From Spirochaetaceae bacterium (lineage in GTDB: Bacteria; Spirochaetota; Spirochaetia; Treponematales; Breznakiellaceae): DNA of 10,386 nucleotides. The notes below the pieces were generated by a model. That model had not been told where the DNA came from. It worked only from the letters and a program-made list of their open reading frames with translations, and made no database searches. Position numbers and translations under genes: made by a program. The first letter of the stretch is position 1. Each line of letters begins with the position of its first letter. The DNA is taken from contig JAIRMY010000103.1 in NCBI GenBank assembly GCA_031258335.1, forward strand, positions 1 through 10,386, written 5' to 3'. Shown in pieces: positions 1 through 6,318 of the stretch.

Positions 1-1
1 G

Positions 2-94
2 TATCCGGGCCAGGCTGCCCCCGAAAAACTCATCCACCCCCCCGACGCCCTGCTGCCGCTGAAAGACGGGTCAAACGCGGGGGGGGGGGGCTAA
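2..94 (+). CDS. 3' end of an unidentified protein (partial)
   Basis: Reading frame 2 of the + strand is open from the window edge to a TAA at 92-94. It gives about 30 residues containing APEKLIHPPDALLPLKDG and ends in a Gly-rich tail (AGGGG). The other two forward frames look less protein-like, and frame 3 stops at about 57-62. The gene is convergent with the slipin gene, and the two stop codons overlap at 91-94. The terminal glycines are encoded by a 12-base G run at 79-90, so tract length decides the C-terminus. The family cannot be recognised from this fragment. It could also be chance open frame, because only the tail is visible. Confidence 0.45.
   Translation, partial: YPGQAAPEKLIHPPDALLPLKDGSNAGGGG
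79..90. repeat. Homopolymeric G12 tract
   Basis: Twelve consecutive G residues lie at the very 3' end of the + strand reading frame, one base before the overlapping stop codons of the two convergent genes. Tracts this long are prone to slipped-strand mispairing and also to sequencing error. One extra G would replace the stop with an 8-residue tail ending at TAA 115-117. One G fewer would open a longer alternative tail. Confidence 0.9.
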
Positions 95-1026
95 GACTCC
101 TCCGCCTTGTTTTTTAACTCCGCCAGAGCCTGCAGCCCGAAGAGGTCTCTGCCCTTTAACTCCTCCGCTATTGAGTTTGGAATCAACATCATGGAGTTGC
201 CGGCTTTGAGTCCCTCGTTCAAAATGGAAAACGCTTTCAGTTTAAGCGCCGGTTCGCATTTTTCGTAAATATGCGCCGCTTCTTCGAGTTTTCGCGCGAT
301 TTCAATTTCAGCTTCCGCAAGGAGTACGCGCCCCTTCTTTTCACGTTCAGCCTGGGCGAGGCGTGAAAGGGAGTCTTGCAGTTCGTCAGGTATTTTTATG
401 TCGGTAATTTCTATGTACAGCACGGTGATTCCCCAGTCCGTAGTTTTTTTGTCAACGTCATGCTGTATTTGTTTTTCGATAACGTCGCCCCGGTGGAGAA
501 ACGTGGTGAGGTTGTTGCCGGAGACGGCGTTGCGCAGGGCGGTCTTTGACGAGAGTACCACCGCGTCCTCATAATTTTCAACTTCCAAGACGGCTTTTTC
601 CGGGTCCCAGACGAGCCAAAAGCAGAGCGCATCAACGGTTACCGTAACCGAATCCAGAGTGAGCGTTTCCTGCGCGGAAAAATCAGACACGCGAATCCGT
701 ATATCAATAACCTCCGCCACGCGGTCAATTAACGGAATCACAAGAAATAAACCGGGGCCTTTTATTGTTCTGAACTTTCCAAAGCGCAGGACGGCGGCGC
801 GTTCCCACTCGTCATTTTTGCGTATGCCTGTAAATAAAACAAAACCCAAAAACAACGCGCAAAGCAGCGTCATAGTTTGGGAAAAAGACAAAAGAGATGC
901 GCCTACACCCGCAATTACGCAAAAAAGCGCGGCAATAAAAAGCGTAAAGAAACAGTATCCTGTAATTAGGCAGATACTGTACCGCCTTGTTCTTTTTTTA
1001 TTTTTAACATACTCCGTTTTTTTCAT
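91..1026 (-). CDS. Slipin / stomatin-like SPFH (band 7) membrane protein
   Basis: A 311-residue protein. It has a basic cytoplasmic N-terminus, then two hydrophobic segments (about 18-40 and 47-68), then an SPFH domain (about 72-255). Slipin hallmarks are visible: a PG...VIPLIDRV stretch near 91-103, the D-IR segment at 108-111, the QETLTLDSVTVTVDA-like block at 119-133, WGI at 198-200, and an Ala/Glu-rich helix (about 225-252). Slipins oligomerise on the inner membrane and organise membrane microdomains; the precise substrate here is unknown. The usual NfeD protease partner is not next to it. Instead the gene follows a GntR repressor gene with a 4-base ATGA overlap (1023-1026), so the two are translationally coupled. 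GGAGG lies 6 bases upstream of the ATG and supports this start. Confidence 0.88.
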   Translation of the reverse strand: MKKTEYVKNKKRTRRYSICLITGYCFFTLFIAALFCVIAGVGASLLSFSQTMTLLCALFLGFVLFTGIRKNDEWERAAVLRFGKFRTIKGPGLFLVIPLIDRVAEVIDIRIRVSDFSAQETLTLDSVTVTVDALCFWLVWDPEKAVLEVENYEDAVVLSSKTALRNAVSGNNLTTFLHRGDVIEKQIQHDVDKKTTDWGITVLYIEITDIKIPDELQDSLSRLAQAEREKKGRVLLAEAEIEIARKLEEAAHIYEKCEPALKLKAFSILNEGLKAGNSMMLIPNSIAEELKGRDLFGLQALAELKNKAEES

Positions 1027-1430
1027 CCCGCGCCTCCATCCGGTATTTTTTTTATCAGTTTGATCACGGCGTTACTGTCGAGTCCCAGTTCATTCATCTC
1101 CCGCAAAAAGCGTTCCAGAGTGAGGGAGACTTTTTTGCCGTGTTCGTCTTCGTCAGGAGCAGGGCGCTTTTCGGAGATATAAGTACCGCTGCCCATCTGA
1201 GTCAACAGTATGCCGCGTATTTCAAGTTCGTTATACGCCTTGGCTATGGTATTCGGATTTATTTTGAGTTCTACGGCAAGCGCCCGTATGGTAGGCAGCC
1301 GGTCGCCCGGCCTCATACGCCCGGACAGCACGGCGTTCTCTATCTGTTCGATTATCTGCCGGTAAACAGGCACTCCGCTCCCCGTGTCAAGAGAAAACGT
1401 TATCTGCCCTCCGGGTAGTGTACTACCCAT
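1023..1430 (-). CDS. GntR-family (YtrA-type) transcriptional repressor
   Basis: A 135-residue protein from the ATG at 1430. The winged helix-turn-helix covers about 20-87 and shows the GntR signature: VPVYRQIIEQI, then SGRMRPGDRLPTIRALA, then the recognition helix with INPNTIAKAYNELE, then the wing GILLTQMGSGTYI. Only about 45 residues follow, which fits the short YtrA subfamily rather than the FadR or HutC types with large effector domains. The frame stays open to a TTG at 1466, but that TTG coincides with the -35 box of a good promoter, so I prefer the ATG at 1430. An ATA codon at 1403 preceded by GGAGGG (1412-1407) is a less likely alternative that would better match family N-termini. The gene probably represses its own operon with the coupled slipin gene through the palindrome at 1413-1428. 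Confidence 0.88.
   Translation of the reverse strand: MGSTLPGGQITFSLDTGSGVPVYRQIIEQIENAVLSGRMRPGDRLPTIRALAVELKINPNTIAKAYNELEIRGILLTQMGSGTYISEKRPAPDEDEHGKKVSLTLERFLREMNELGLDSNAVIKLIKKIPDGGAG
1413..1428. promoter_or_regulatory. Palindromic operator at the gntR start
   Basis: GGGTAGT and ACTACCC form a perfect 7-bp inverted repeat with a 2-bp spacer (GT). GntR-family operators typically contain a GT...AC core in an inverted repeat, and this site has it (AGTGTACT). It begins immediately downstream of the predicted transcription start and covers codons 1-6 of the repressor gene. Bound protein there would block initiation or elongation, so autorepression is the natural reading. Binding is inferred, not shown. 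Confidence 0.6.
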
Positions 1431-1437
1431 ATAGGAC

Positions 1438-1466
1438 AATATAACCCGCACGGCCGCCGGCGTCAA
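1438..1466 (-). promoter_or_regulatory. Sigma-70-type promoter of the gntR-slipin operon
   Basis: On the minus strand TTGACG (1466-1461) and TATATT (1443-1438) are separated by exactly 17 bases; each box matches the consensus at five of six positions. Transcription should begin about 7 bases past the -10, that is at 1431-1430, on the repressor's ATG, so the mRNA may be leaderless. No Shine-Dalgarno sequence precedes this ATG. Confidence 0.65.
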
Positions 1467-1478
1467 GGCGGGGACTCA

Positions 1479-1492
1479 GGGTTAATTAGCCC
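1479..1492. repeat. Near-perfect palindrome GGGTTAATTAGCCC
   Basis: A 14-bp palindrome with one mismatched pair lies between the antitoxin stop and the gntR promoter. GC-rich flanks (GGCGGGG to the left, CCCGCTCCGCC to the right) could extend the structure. It might be an upstream regulator site or part of the antitoxin 3' end. No T-run follows, so an intrinsic terminator is not supported. Confidence 0.35.
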
Positions 1493-1504
1493 GCTCCGCC
1501 ATTA

Positions 1505-1864
1505 CTAGATAAATCGTCCAGGGCTTATTTCAAAAACTTCGGACAATTGATAAGCGGTTTTACGGCTTATCGGCTTTGAATTATGCTCCATGTTCGATAT
1601 TTTTTGTTTGGTTACGCCGATCCGGGCTGCAAGGGTATCCTGCGTCATCTTGTGCAAGGTACGGTAAAAGCGGAGTGTGTCTCCGGGACTTGATTTTTCC
1701 GCCATTTCTTTGTACCAGTCCATTTCCGTTACGGATGCGGTTTCTCCATCCTCAAAAACAGACAAGGCGGACCCAACATCTTTTTTCAGAAGTTTAAGGT
1801 ATTTATCAGGGATTTCTCCCTGTACGGTAAACTCAATAGGGGGCATTTTCACGACTGCCAACAT
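1505..1864 (-). CDS. XRE-family antitoxin of a RelE/ParE-type toxin-antitoxin module
   Basis: A 119-residue protein. A helix-turn-helix occupies about 62-119 with the XRE pattern MTQDTLAARIGVTKQKISNMEH and ISRKTAYQLSEVFEI. The first 60 residues form an N-terminal region that probably contacts the toxin, as in other antitoxins of this two-domain type. The frame extends upstream to 2008, but the ATG at 1864 has GGAGG 6 bases upstream and gives a normal antitoxin length; the upstream extension is only the toxin gene read in another frame. It overlaps the toxin gene's end by 32 bases, so the two are co-translated. The antitoxin should neutralise the toxin and, through its HTH, repress the module's promoter. 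Confidence 0.85.
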   Translation of the reverse strand: MLAVVKMPPIEFTVQGEIPDKYLKLLKKDVGSALSVFEDGETASVTEMDWYKEMAEKSSPGDTLRFYRTLHKMTQDTLAARIGVTKQKISNMEHNSKPISRKTAYQLSEVFEISPGRFI

Positions 1865-2099
1865 ATTCAACCTCCACGACAAAAGAGCCGTTTTCATTGC
1901 GCCAAACGGCGGCCCAACTATAGGCAAGATGACAATGGTACAGGTCTTTGCCCAGCTTGCTATAATTAGGATATTCAGGGCGTACCGGACCGGTTTCCCG
2001 AATATCATTCACTAGATGGAACAGCGTCCGTTTTGCATTATACGGCATTTCCCGCAGCGTCTTTTCCAGTTTTTTCGGCATACGAACATCATATTCCAT
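1833..2099 (-). CDS. RelE/ParE-superfamily toxin
   Basis: An 88-residue basic protein starting MEYDVRMPKKLEK. It shows the features of a small RelE/ParE-fold group paired with XRE antitoxins: an N-terminal helical hairpin (about 7-37), GPVRPEYPNYSKLGKDLYHC in the middle, then beta-strand segments WAAVW and VEVEYVGSRE, ending NAPY. Toxins of this superfamily are usually ribosome-dependent mRNA nucleases or gyrase poisons. The target cannot be decided from sequence; the YHCHL/EYVGSRE type is usually annotated as a translational repressor. The toxin-first order is the higBA-like arrangement. No Shine-Dalgarno sequence precedes the ATG; an in-frame ATG at codon 7 is an alternative start. The gene looks intact. 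Confidence 0.82.
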   Translation of the reverse strand: MEYDVRMPKKLEKTLREMPYNAKRTLFHLVNDIRETGPVRPEYPNYSKLGKDLYHCHLAYSWAAVWRNENGSFVVEVEYVGSRENAPY

Positions 2100-2105
2100 A
2101 CATTA

Positions 2106-2134
2106 AGAGTAATAGATTACGAATTACTTATCAA
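2106..2134 (-). promoter_or_regulatory. Candidate promoter of the toxin-antitoxin operon
   Basis: TTGATA (2134-2129) and TACTCT (2111-2106) are spaced by 17 bases on the minus strand. The -10 is poor (three of six consensus positions). The site overlaps the inverted repeats at 2108-2128, as expected if the antitoxin represses it. The predicted start would fall on or next to the toxin ATG at 2099. Confidence 0.35.
2108..2128. promoter_or_regulatory. Candidate toxin-antitoxin operator (nested inverted repeats)
   Basis: GTAAT-AG-ATTAC (2109-2120) is a perfect 5-bp inverted repeat. A further ATTACT (2123-2128) repeats the right half at a 7-bp step and pairs with AGTAAT at 2108-2113. Such half-site clusters just upstream of the first gene are typical binding sites for XRE antitoxin complexes. 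Occupancy is inferred. Confidence 0.5.
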
Positions 2135-2162
2135 GGGGTTTTCTTAAGTAGAACAACTATAA

Positions 2163-2290
2163 CCAGTGTCCACAGACTACCCGGATCAACACGGATTTTA
2201 GCCTCCTTAATCTGTGAAATCAGCGTTAATCTACAGACACCCTTTCGCGGATATTCGCGTTAATTCGCGGACTCCGTATCGGATCTCTTG
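2163..2290. repeat. Short-period degenerate repeat patch (GGAT / CGCG type)
   Basis: The patch contains a clear 10-bp period at 2241-2270 (CCTTTCGCGG, ATATTCGCGT, TAATTCGCGG). It also has related pieces upstream: CCGGATCAAC followed by ACGGATTTTA, and two ATCTGTG/ATCTACAG-like elements around 2209-2237. Similar GGATTAACGCGGATT-type arrays occur between genes in many environmental bacteria, with no settled function. It separates the toxin promoter from the acyl-CoA synthetase gene and overlaps the last codons and stop of that gene. Confidence 0.55.
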
Positions 2291-3993
2291 CGTTTAATTT
2301 TTTTGGTCGTCGTCATCTCCATGGGTTCGTCCAGAATCGTCGTCTTTTCGATTTTCTGATACGGCAACAGGCGGGAGTTCACTTCGGAGACAATAGCCGC
2401 TATACGCGCCTTTATCTCGTCTTTTACCGCAACGCCTTTGTTTTTGAAGAATTCGGGGCTGGGGAATACGACAGCCTCTATGACCTCGCTATGTTTTTTT
2501 TTGTCGCGTACATAGCCGCGTATCAGAATCTGGTCTATTTCATCGAACAGTTGGAATTCATTTTCTATCTCTTCGGGGTAAACATTTTTCCCGCCTTCGG
2601 TGACGATCATGTTTTTTGCCCGCCCGGTAAGGTAGAGATAGTTTTCGCCGTCCAGATAGCCCAGGTCGCCTGTCTTAAAGAAGCCGTCCGGCGTGAAGCA
2701 GGCCGCCGTCTCTTCCGGCATCTCGTAATAACCCTGCATCACAACGGAGCCTTTGACGGCGAGTTCGCCTATGCCGTTCTCGTCCGGGTCGAGTATTTTT
2801 TCTTCGATGCGGGGGATAACCTTGCCGACGCTGGTCTCTTTGTAATGTTCTATGGGATTCAGGTTGATTATGGGGGAGGTTTCCGTGAGCCCGTAACCCT
2901 GCACAAAGTCTATGCCCAGTTGGTTGTACTTGCGGAACACCGAGGGGGCGAGCGGACCGCCGCCTGAGATACAGGTGCGCAGCGTGGAAAGGGAAGCCTT
3001 GTCCAGTACGGCGTGGAATATACGTTTACCCGGGTTAACGCCGAAAGTTTTCTTCATGAAACCGGAAACTCCCATCAAAAAGCGCACCGCGCCGTAGACG
3101 ACTATGCCTTTTTCCCGCAAACCGCGGAGTATTCCCGCGAGGAGTTTGTTAAAAAGCATGGGAACGCCGAGCAGCATCGTGATTTTGGCCGCCTTTAGGT
3201 CGTGGAGTATGTTTTTTACCAGCATTTTCTTGCCAAAGACCACCTCGGCGCCGGTAGAAATCGTTTCGATGAACACGGCGAGCATGGTGTACGCATGGTG
3301 TATAGGCAAAAGCGCGTAAAAAATATCGGTATGATAAACGTCAAACGGCGTTCCCTGCGCCAAATAACAGTCAGAAACTATATTTTGATGGGAAAGCATC
3401 ACGCCCTTTGGTTTATCCATAGTGCCGGAGGTGAATAGAATCGCCGCGGTATCGAATTCGTTTACCGGCGATTCCTCAGTGAATTCCGGTCCGTCAAGCT
3501 GGTAGATGTAAGCCCCCACGCCCGTCCGCAGAGAGAGGACTTTGGAGACGGCGCCGGGAGGGTTTTTAATGAAACGGTCGTGCTTTTCCTCATCAACAAA
3601 CAGGATTTTTGCCTTTGACGTACGGATAAGGAGTTCCATCTCGCCATCGCCAAGCTGGTAGTCTACCGGTACAACGATGGCGTTTGCGAACAGAACCGCG
3701 AGATACGCCACAGCCCATTCCGGGGAATTCTTGCCGGTAACGGCTACCTTGTCGCCTTTTCCTATGCCGTAGCTTCGCAGCGCCCGCGCCGCCGCCTCTA
3801 TCCTCCGCAGCGCCTCGTTGTAATCGAAACTTATCCTGTCCGGCTCATAGATGGTAAAACACGCCCTTTTGCCGTGCCGCTCCACGGTAATCCTGAACAT
3901 TTCCGGTATCGTGGGCCATTCCCCCGAAAAATTTTTCCCCCGGTATTGGTTCAAAAAGTCCCACGGCGTACCGTCTCGTTTTATTGATTTCAT
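2260..3993 (-). CDS. Long-chain fatty acid--CoA ligase (AMP-forming acyl-CoA synthetase)
   Basis: A 577-residue ANL-superfamily adenylating enzyme. It activates a carboxylic acid with ATP to an acyl-AMP and passes the acyl group to CoA (or possibly another thiol carrier). Visible core motifs are the phosphate-binding loop LFTSGTMDKPKG (187-197), YGLTETSP (367-374), TGDLG (441-445) and the hinge GRAKNMIVTEGGKNVYPEEI (457-476). The C-terminal lid carries a catalytic Lys in TTTKKIKR (Lys564 or 565). The overall pattern resembles FadD-like long-chain enzymes, but chain-length preference is not readable. AGGAGG lies 8 bases upstream of the ATG and confirms the start. The last residues (ESAN) and the stop lie in the repeat patch, so the original end may have been slightly different. 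It stands alone and is divergent from the polyphosphate kinase gene. Confidence 0.92.
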   Translation of the reverse strand: MKSIKRDGTPWDFLNQYRGKNFSGEWPTIPEMFRITVERHGKRACFTIYEPDRISFDYNEALRRIEAAARALRSYGIGKGDKVAVTGKNSPEWAVAYLAVLFANAIVVPVDYQLGDGEMELLIRTSKAKILFVDEEKHDRFIKNPPGAVSKVLSLRTGVGAYIYQLDGPEFTEESPVNEFDTAAILFTSGTMDKPKGVMLSHQNIVSDCYLAQGTPFDVYHTDIFYALLPIHHAYTMLAVFIETISTGAEVVFGKKMLVKNILHDLKAAKITMLLGVPMLFNKLLAGILRGLREKGIVVYGAVRFLMGVSGFMKKTFGVNPGKRIFHAVLDKASLSTLRTCISGGGPLAPSVFRKYNQLGIDFVQGYGLTETSPIINLNPIEHYKETSVGKVIPRIEEKILDPDENGIGELAVKGSVVMQGYYEMPEETAACFTPDGFFKTGDLGYLDGENYLYLTGRAKNMIVTEGGKNVYPEEIENEFQLFDEIDQILIRGYVRDKKKHSEVIEAVVFPSPEFFKNKGVAVKDEIKARIAAIVSEVNSRLLPYQKIEKTTILDEPMEMTTTKKIKRKRSDTESAN

Positions 3994-4127
3994 CGCAAAA
4001 TCCTCCTACCCAGACTTTAGACACAGCGGTTGAAAAAAAGGTTGCAATTCATAGAGAAGGCAAAATCGCGGCTAAGCCCTACCGCGGCGGACATACCCGG
4101 AGCATAGTGGAGTTGTAATTAACGCTC

Positions 4128-4136
4128 TGTCATAAT
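4128..4136 (+). promoter_or_regulatory. Extended -10 promoter element of ppk
   Basis: TGTCATAAT is an extended -10 (TGn followed by CATAAT, five of six consensus positions). The -35 region at 17 bases is weak (TGGAGT, 4108-4113), as is common with extended -10 promoters. The start would fall near 4143, only about four bases before the ATG at 4147. The rest of the 153-bp divergent gap with the acyl-CoA synthetase gene holds a small inverted repeat (CGCGG at 4067-4071 with CCGCG at 4082-4086) and no clear promoter for that gene. Confidence 0.45.
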
Positions 4137-4146
4137 AGATTAAAGT

Positions 4147-6222
4147 ATGCGGCAAATTTACTTTAACAGGGAACTTTCGTGGCTGGATTTTAACGCGCGT
4201 GTTCTGGAAGAGGCGCTGCGCGGTGATTTGCCGCCGCTTGAACGCTATAAATTCCTGACTATAGTTTCATCAAATTTTGATGAATTTTTTATGGTTCGCA
4301 TGGCCGCGATGAAACACGCCATACGGAACGCCGGACAGGAAACGGAAAACCTGCGCCGCGAGGCGCAGAAAAAAGCAAGCGATATTATAAAAAAGCAGTA
4401 TGATTGTTTATTAAACGACGTGTTCCCGGCGCTTGCGGAAAACGGACTGCGCCTTTTGTTCACAAACGAATGGGATGAAGCCCAGCGAAAATATATAAAA
4501 TGTTATTTTCTTGATAAAGTGTTTCCGCTGCTTACTCCGCTGCGCCTGTTGGACGAAATTCCTATAGCGGGCGAAACCCTGTACGCCGCGTTTTTGCTGC
4601 AAAAAAGTGAAACCGCCTCAAAAGAAAAAAACATGGCGGTTGTTAAAATACCTTACCCCAGAATCGTACCGCTGCCCGGATCCGGCGATGGTATTGTACG
4701 CTGGTTTTTGCTCGAAGACGCGGTACGGCATTTTGCGTCATACCTTTTTCCGGGGTATACGATAAAAGAAAGCATGATGTTCAAGATTGACAGGGACGCG
4801 GATTTTTCCGTTGATGAGGAAAGGGACGAAGACTTCATAAAAGCGATGGAAGAAGTCGTGATAAAGCGCGGACATTCCCGCGCCGTGCGTATGCTTTATT
4901 CATGCGGCAGCGCCGTTCTGCGGGATGAGTTGACGCGCATCTTAGATATTGATTCCAATGACATCTGCCTTGTGCCGGAACCGCTTAACCTTGCAAATCT
5001 CGCGCCGCTTTACAACATTATTGGTGATTTAGGGATTCCCTGCCTTGAAAAATTAAAAAACAATTCCCCCGACTCACTTGATACTCTATTTGCCGATAAT
5101 GAAAAATCCCTGTGGGAACGCATAAAAACAAATGATATTCTTTTGCATTTTCCCTATGAATCTTTTAATCCGGTTTTAATGTTTTTTTCTGAGGCTGCCC
5201 GCGACCCTTCCGTACTGTCGATAAAAATAACGCTGTACAGAACTTCAGGCGATTCTCCTGTGGTACGGTCGCTGAAAGAAGCGGCGCTGAACGGCAAACA
5301 GGTTACGGCTGTTGTTGAATTAAAGGCGCGTTTTGACGAAGAACGCAACATAAACTGGGCTAGAGACATGGAAAATGCCGGAGTAACCGTGATATACGGG
5401 CTTGCGCGGCTCAAAGTCCACGCAAAGGCGGCGCTTGTTACACGAAAAGAAGACTCAAATGTCCGTTCATACGTTCATCTTTCAACGGGTAACTACAACG
5501 ACAAGACGGCAAGAATGTACGCCGACCTTTGTCTATTTACATCAAACAAGGAGTTTGTCCGCGATACCGAACTTTTTTTTAACATGATAACGGGTTATTC
5601 AAACATAAAAAAAACACGCCGTCTTATAATAGCGCCGTTGTCACTGAAAAAACGCCTCATAGAATTGATAGAACGCGAGGGCGAAAAGGCATCCGGCGGG
5701 CAAAACGCCGTGATAAAGGCAAAGATGAACGCCCTTGCCGATACCGATGTGATTGACGCGCTCTATCGCGCTTCACGCGCCGGCGTAAAAATTTCCCTTA
5801 ACGTGCGCGGCGTTTGTATGCTTATTCCCGGACTCAAGGATCTTTCCGAAAATATAAAAGTTGTAAGCGTCATAGATTATTTTCTTGAACATTCGCGGAT
5901 AATTTTTTTTGAAAACGGAGGCCGCGCGGAACTTTATCTGTCGAGCGCCGACTGGATGACGCGCAATCTGGAACGCCGTGTTGAATTGATGTTCCCCATC
6001 GTCAACAAAGACATAAAAACCCGTGTATGCGCCGTCCTTGACGCATTCTTCAAAGATAACTGCCAGGCGCATGACTTGGGCGCGGACGGCGTATGGCGGC
6101 GTCTGCGCCCGGCCCCCGGTGAAGAACGCTTTCGGGTCCAACAGTACCTAAAAGAATATACCCAAAGCCTTTGCCGCGTGAACGCCAGAGAAAAACCTGT
6201 TTTTATTGTAAGACGCTCCTGA
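4147..6222 (+). CDS. ppk1: Polyphosphate kinase 1
   Basis: A 691-residue protein, the normal PPK1 length. It reversibly polymerises the gamma-phosphate of ATP into inorganic polyphosphate at the inner membrane. It begins with the family N-terminus FNRELSWLDFNARVLEEA and continues with SNFDEFFMVRM (42-52). The catalytic C1 domain has VHAK with His425, the residue expected to be autophosphorylated, followed by HLSTGNYNDKTARMYADL (444-461). The C2 domain has LEHSRI with the second essential His582 and SSADWMTRNLERRVELMFP (599-617). The two histidines are 157 residues apart, as in the E. coli enzyme (His435 and His592). No Shine-Dalgarno sequence precedes the ATG, but the N-terminus fits the family exactly. 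No phoU, ppx or pst gene is adjacent. The gene is more A-rich than the neighbouring der. Confidence 0.97.
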   Translation: MRQIYFNRELSWLDFNARVLEEALRGDLPPLERYKFLTIVSSNFDEFFMVRMAAMKHAIRNAGQETENLRREAQKKASDIIKKQYDCLLNDVFPALAENGLRLLFTNEWDEAQRKYIKCYFLDKVFPLLTPLRLLDEIPIAGETLYAAFLLQKSETASKEKNMAVVKIPYPRIVPLPGSGDGIVRWFLLEDAVRHFASYLFPGYTIKESMMFKIDRDADFSVDEERDEDFIKAMEEVVIKRGHSRAVRMLYSCGSAVLRDELTRILDIDSNDICLVPEPLNLANLAPLYNIIGDLGIPCLEKLKNNSPDSLDTLFADNEKSLWERIKTNDILLHFPYESFNPVLMFFSEAARDPSVLSIKITLYRTSGDSPVVRSLKEAALNGKQVTAVVELKARFDEERNINWARDMENAGVTVIYGLARLKVHAKAALVTRKEDSNVRSYVHLSTGNYNDKTARMYADLCLFTSNKEFVRDTELFFNMITGYSNIKKTRRLIIAPLSLKKRLIELIEREGEKASGGQNAVIKAKMNALADTDVIDALYRASRAGVKISLNVRGVCMLIPGLKDLSENIKVVSVIDYFLEHSRIIFFENGGRAELYLSSADWMTRNLERRVELMFPIVNKDIKTRVCAVLDAFFKDNCQAHDLGADGVWRRLRPAPGEERFRVQQYLKEYTQSLCRVNAREKPVFIVRRS

Positions 6223-6307
6223 ATTTACACCCTTTTTTGCCCACACCCTGTCAGACCAGGCCGCTTGGCGTTCGAGGCCGGGGGTGGCGGGATTTTGCTT
6301 TAACCTT

Positions 6308-6313
6308 TACAAT
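6308..6313 (+). promoter_or_regulatory. Candidate -10 element of der
   Basis: TACAAT matches the -10 consensus at five of six positions and ends five bases before the ATG at 6319. No acceptable -35 is seen at 16-18 bases. The 96-bp gap after ppk contains no evident terminator, so der may also be reached by read-through from ppk. Confidence 0.25.
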
Positions 6314-6318
6314 GGAGC

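Noticed and set aside
1431..1466. N-terminal extension of the GntR protein from a TTG at 1466
   Set aside because: The TTG is the first half of a TTGACG -35 box with a TATATT -10 box at 17 bases; the extension would be encoded by the promoter itself and does not match the family.
1865..2008. Long N-terminal extension of the antitoxin
   Set aside because: It is the toxin gene read in another frame; the ATG at 1864 has a good Shine-Dalgarno sequence and gives normal length.
2491..2967. 158-codon + strand frame opposite the acyl-CoA synthetase
   Set aside because: Antisense shadow of a clear enzyme gene; no start signal or domain.
5773..6141. 122-codon minus-strand frame inside ppk
   Set aside because: It overlaps the C2 domain of polyphosphate kinase in antisense and shows no protein family features.
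6223..6318. Terminator between ppk and der
   Set aside because: The T6 run at 6232-6237 is not preceded by a GC stem, and the GC-rich part downstream does not form a convincing hairpin.
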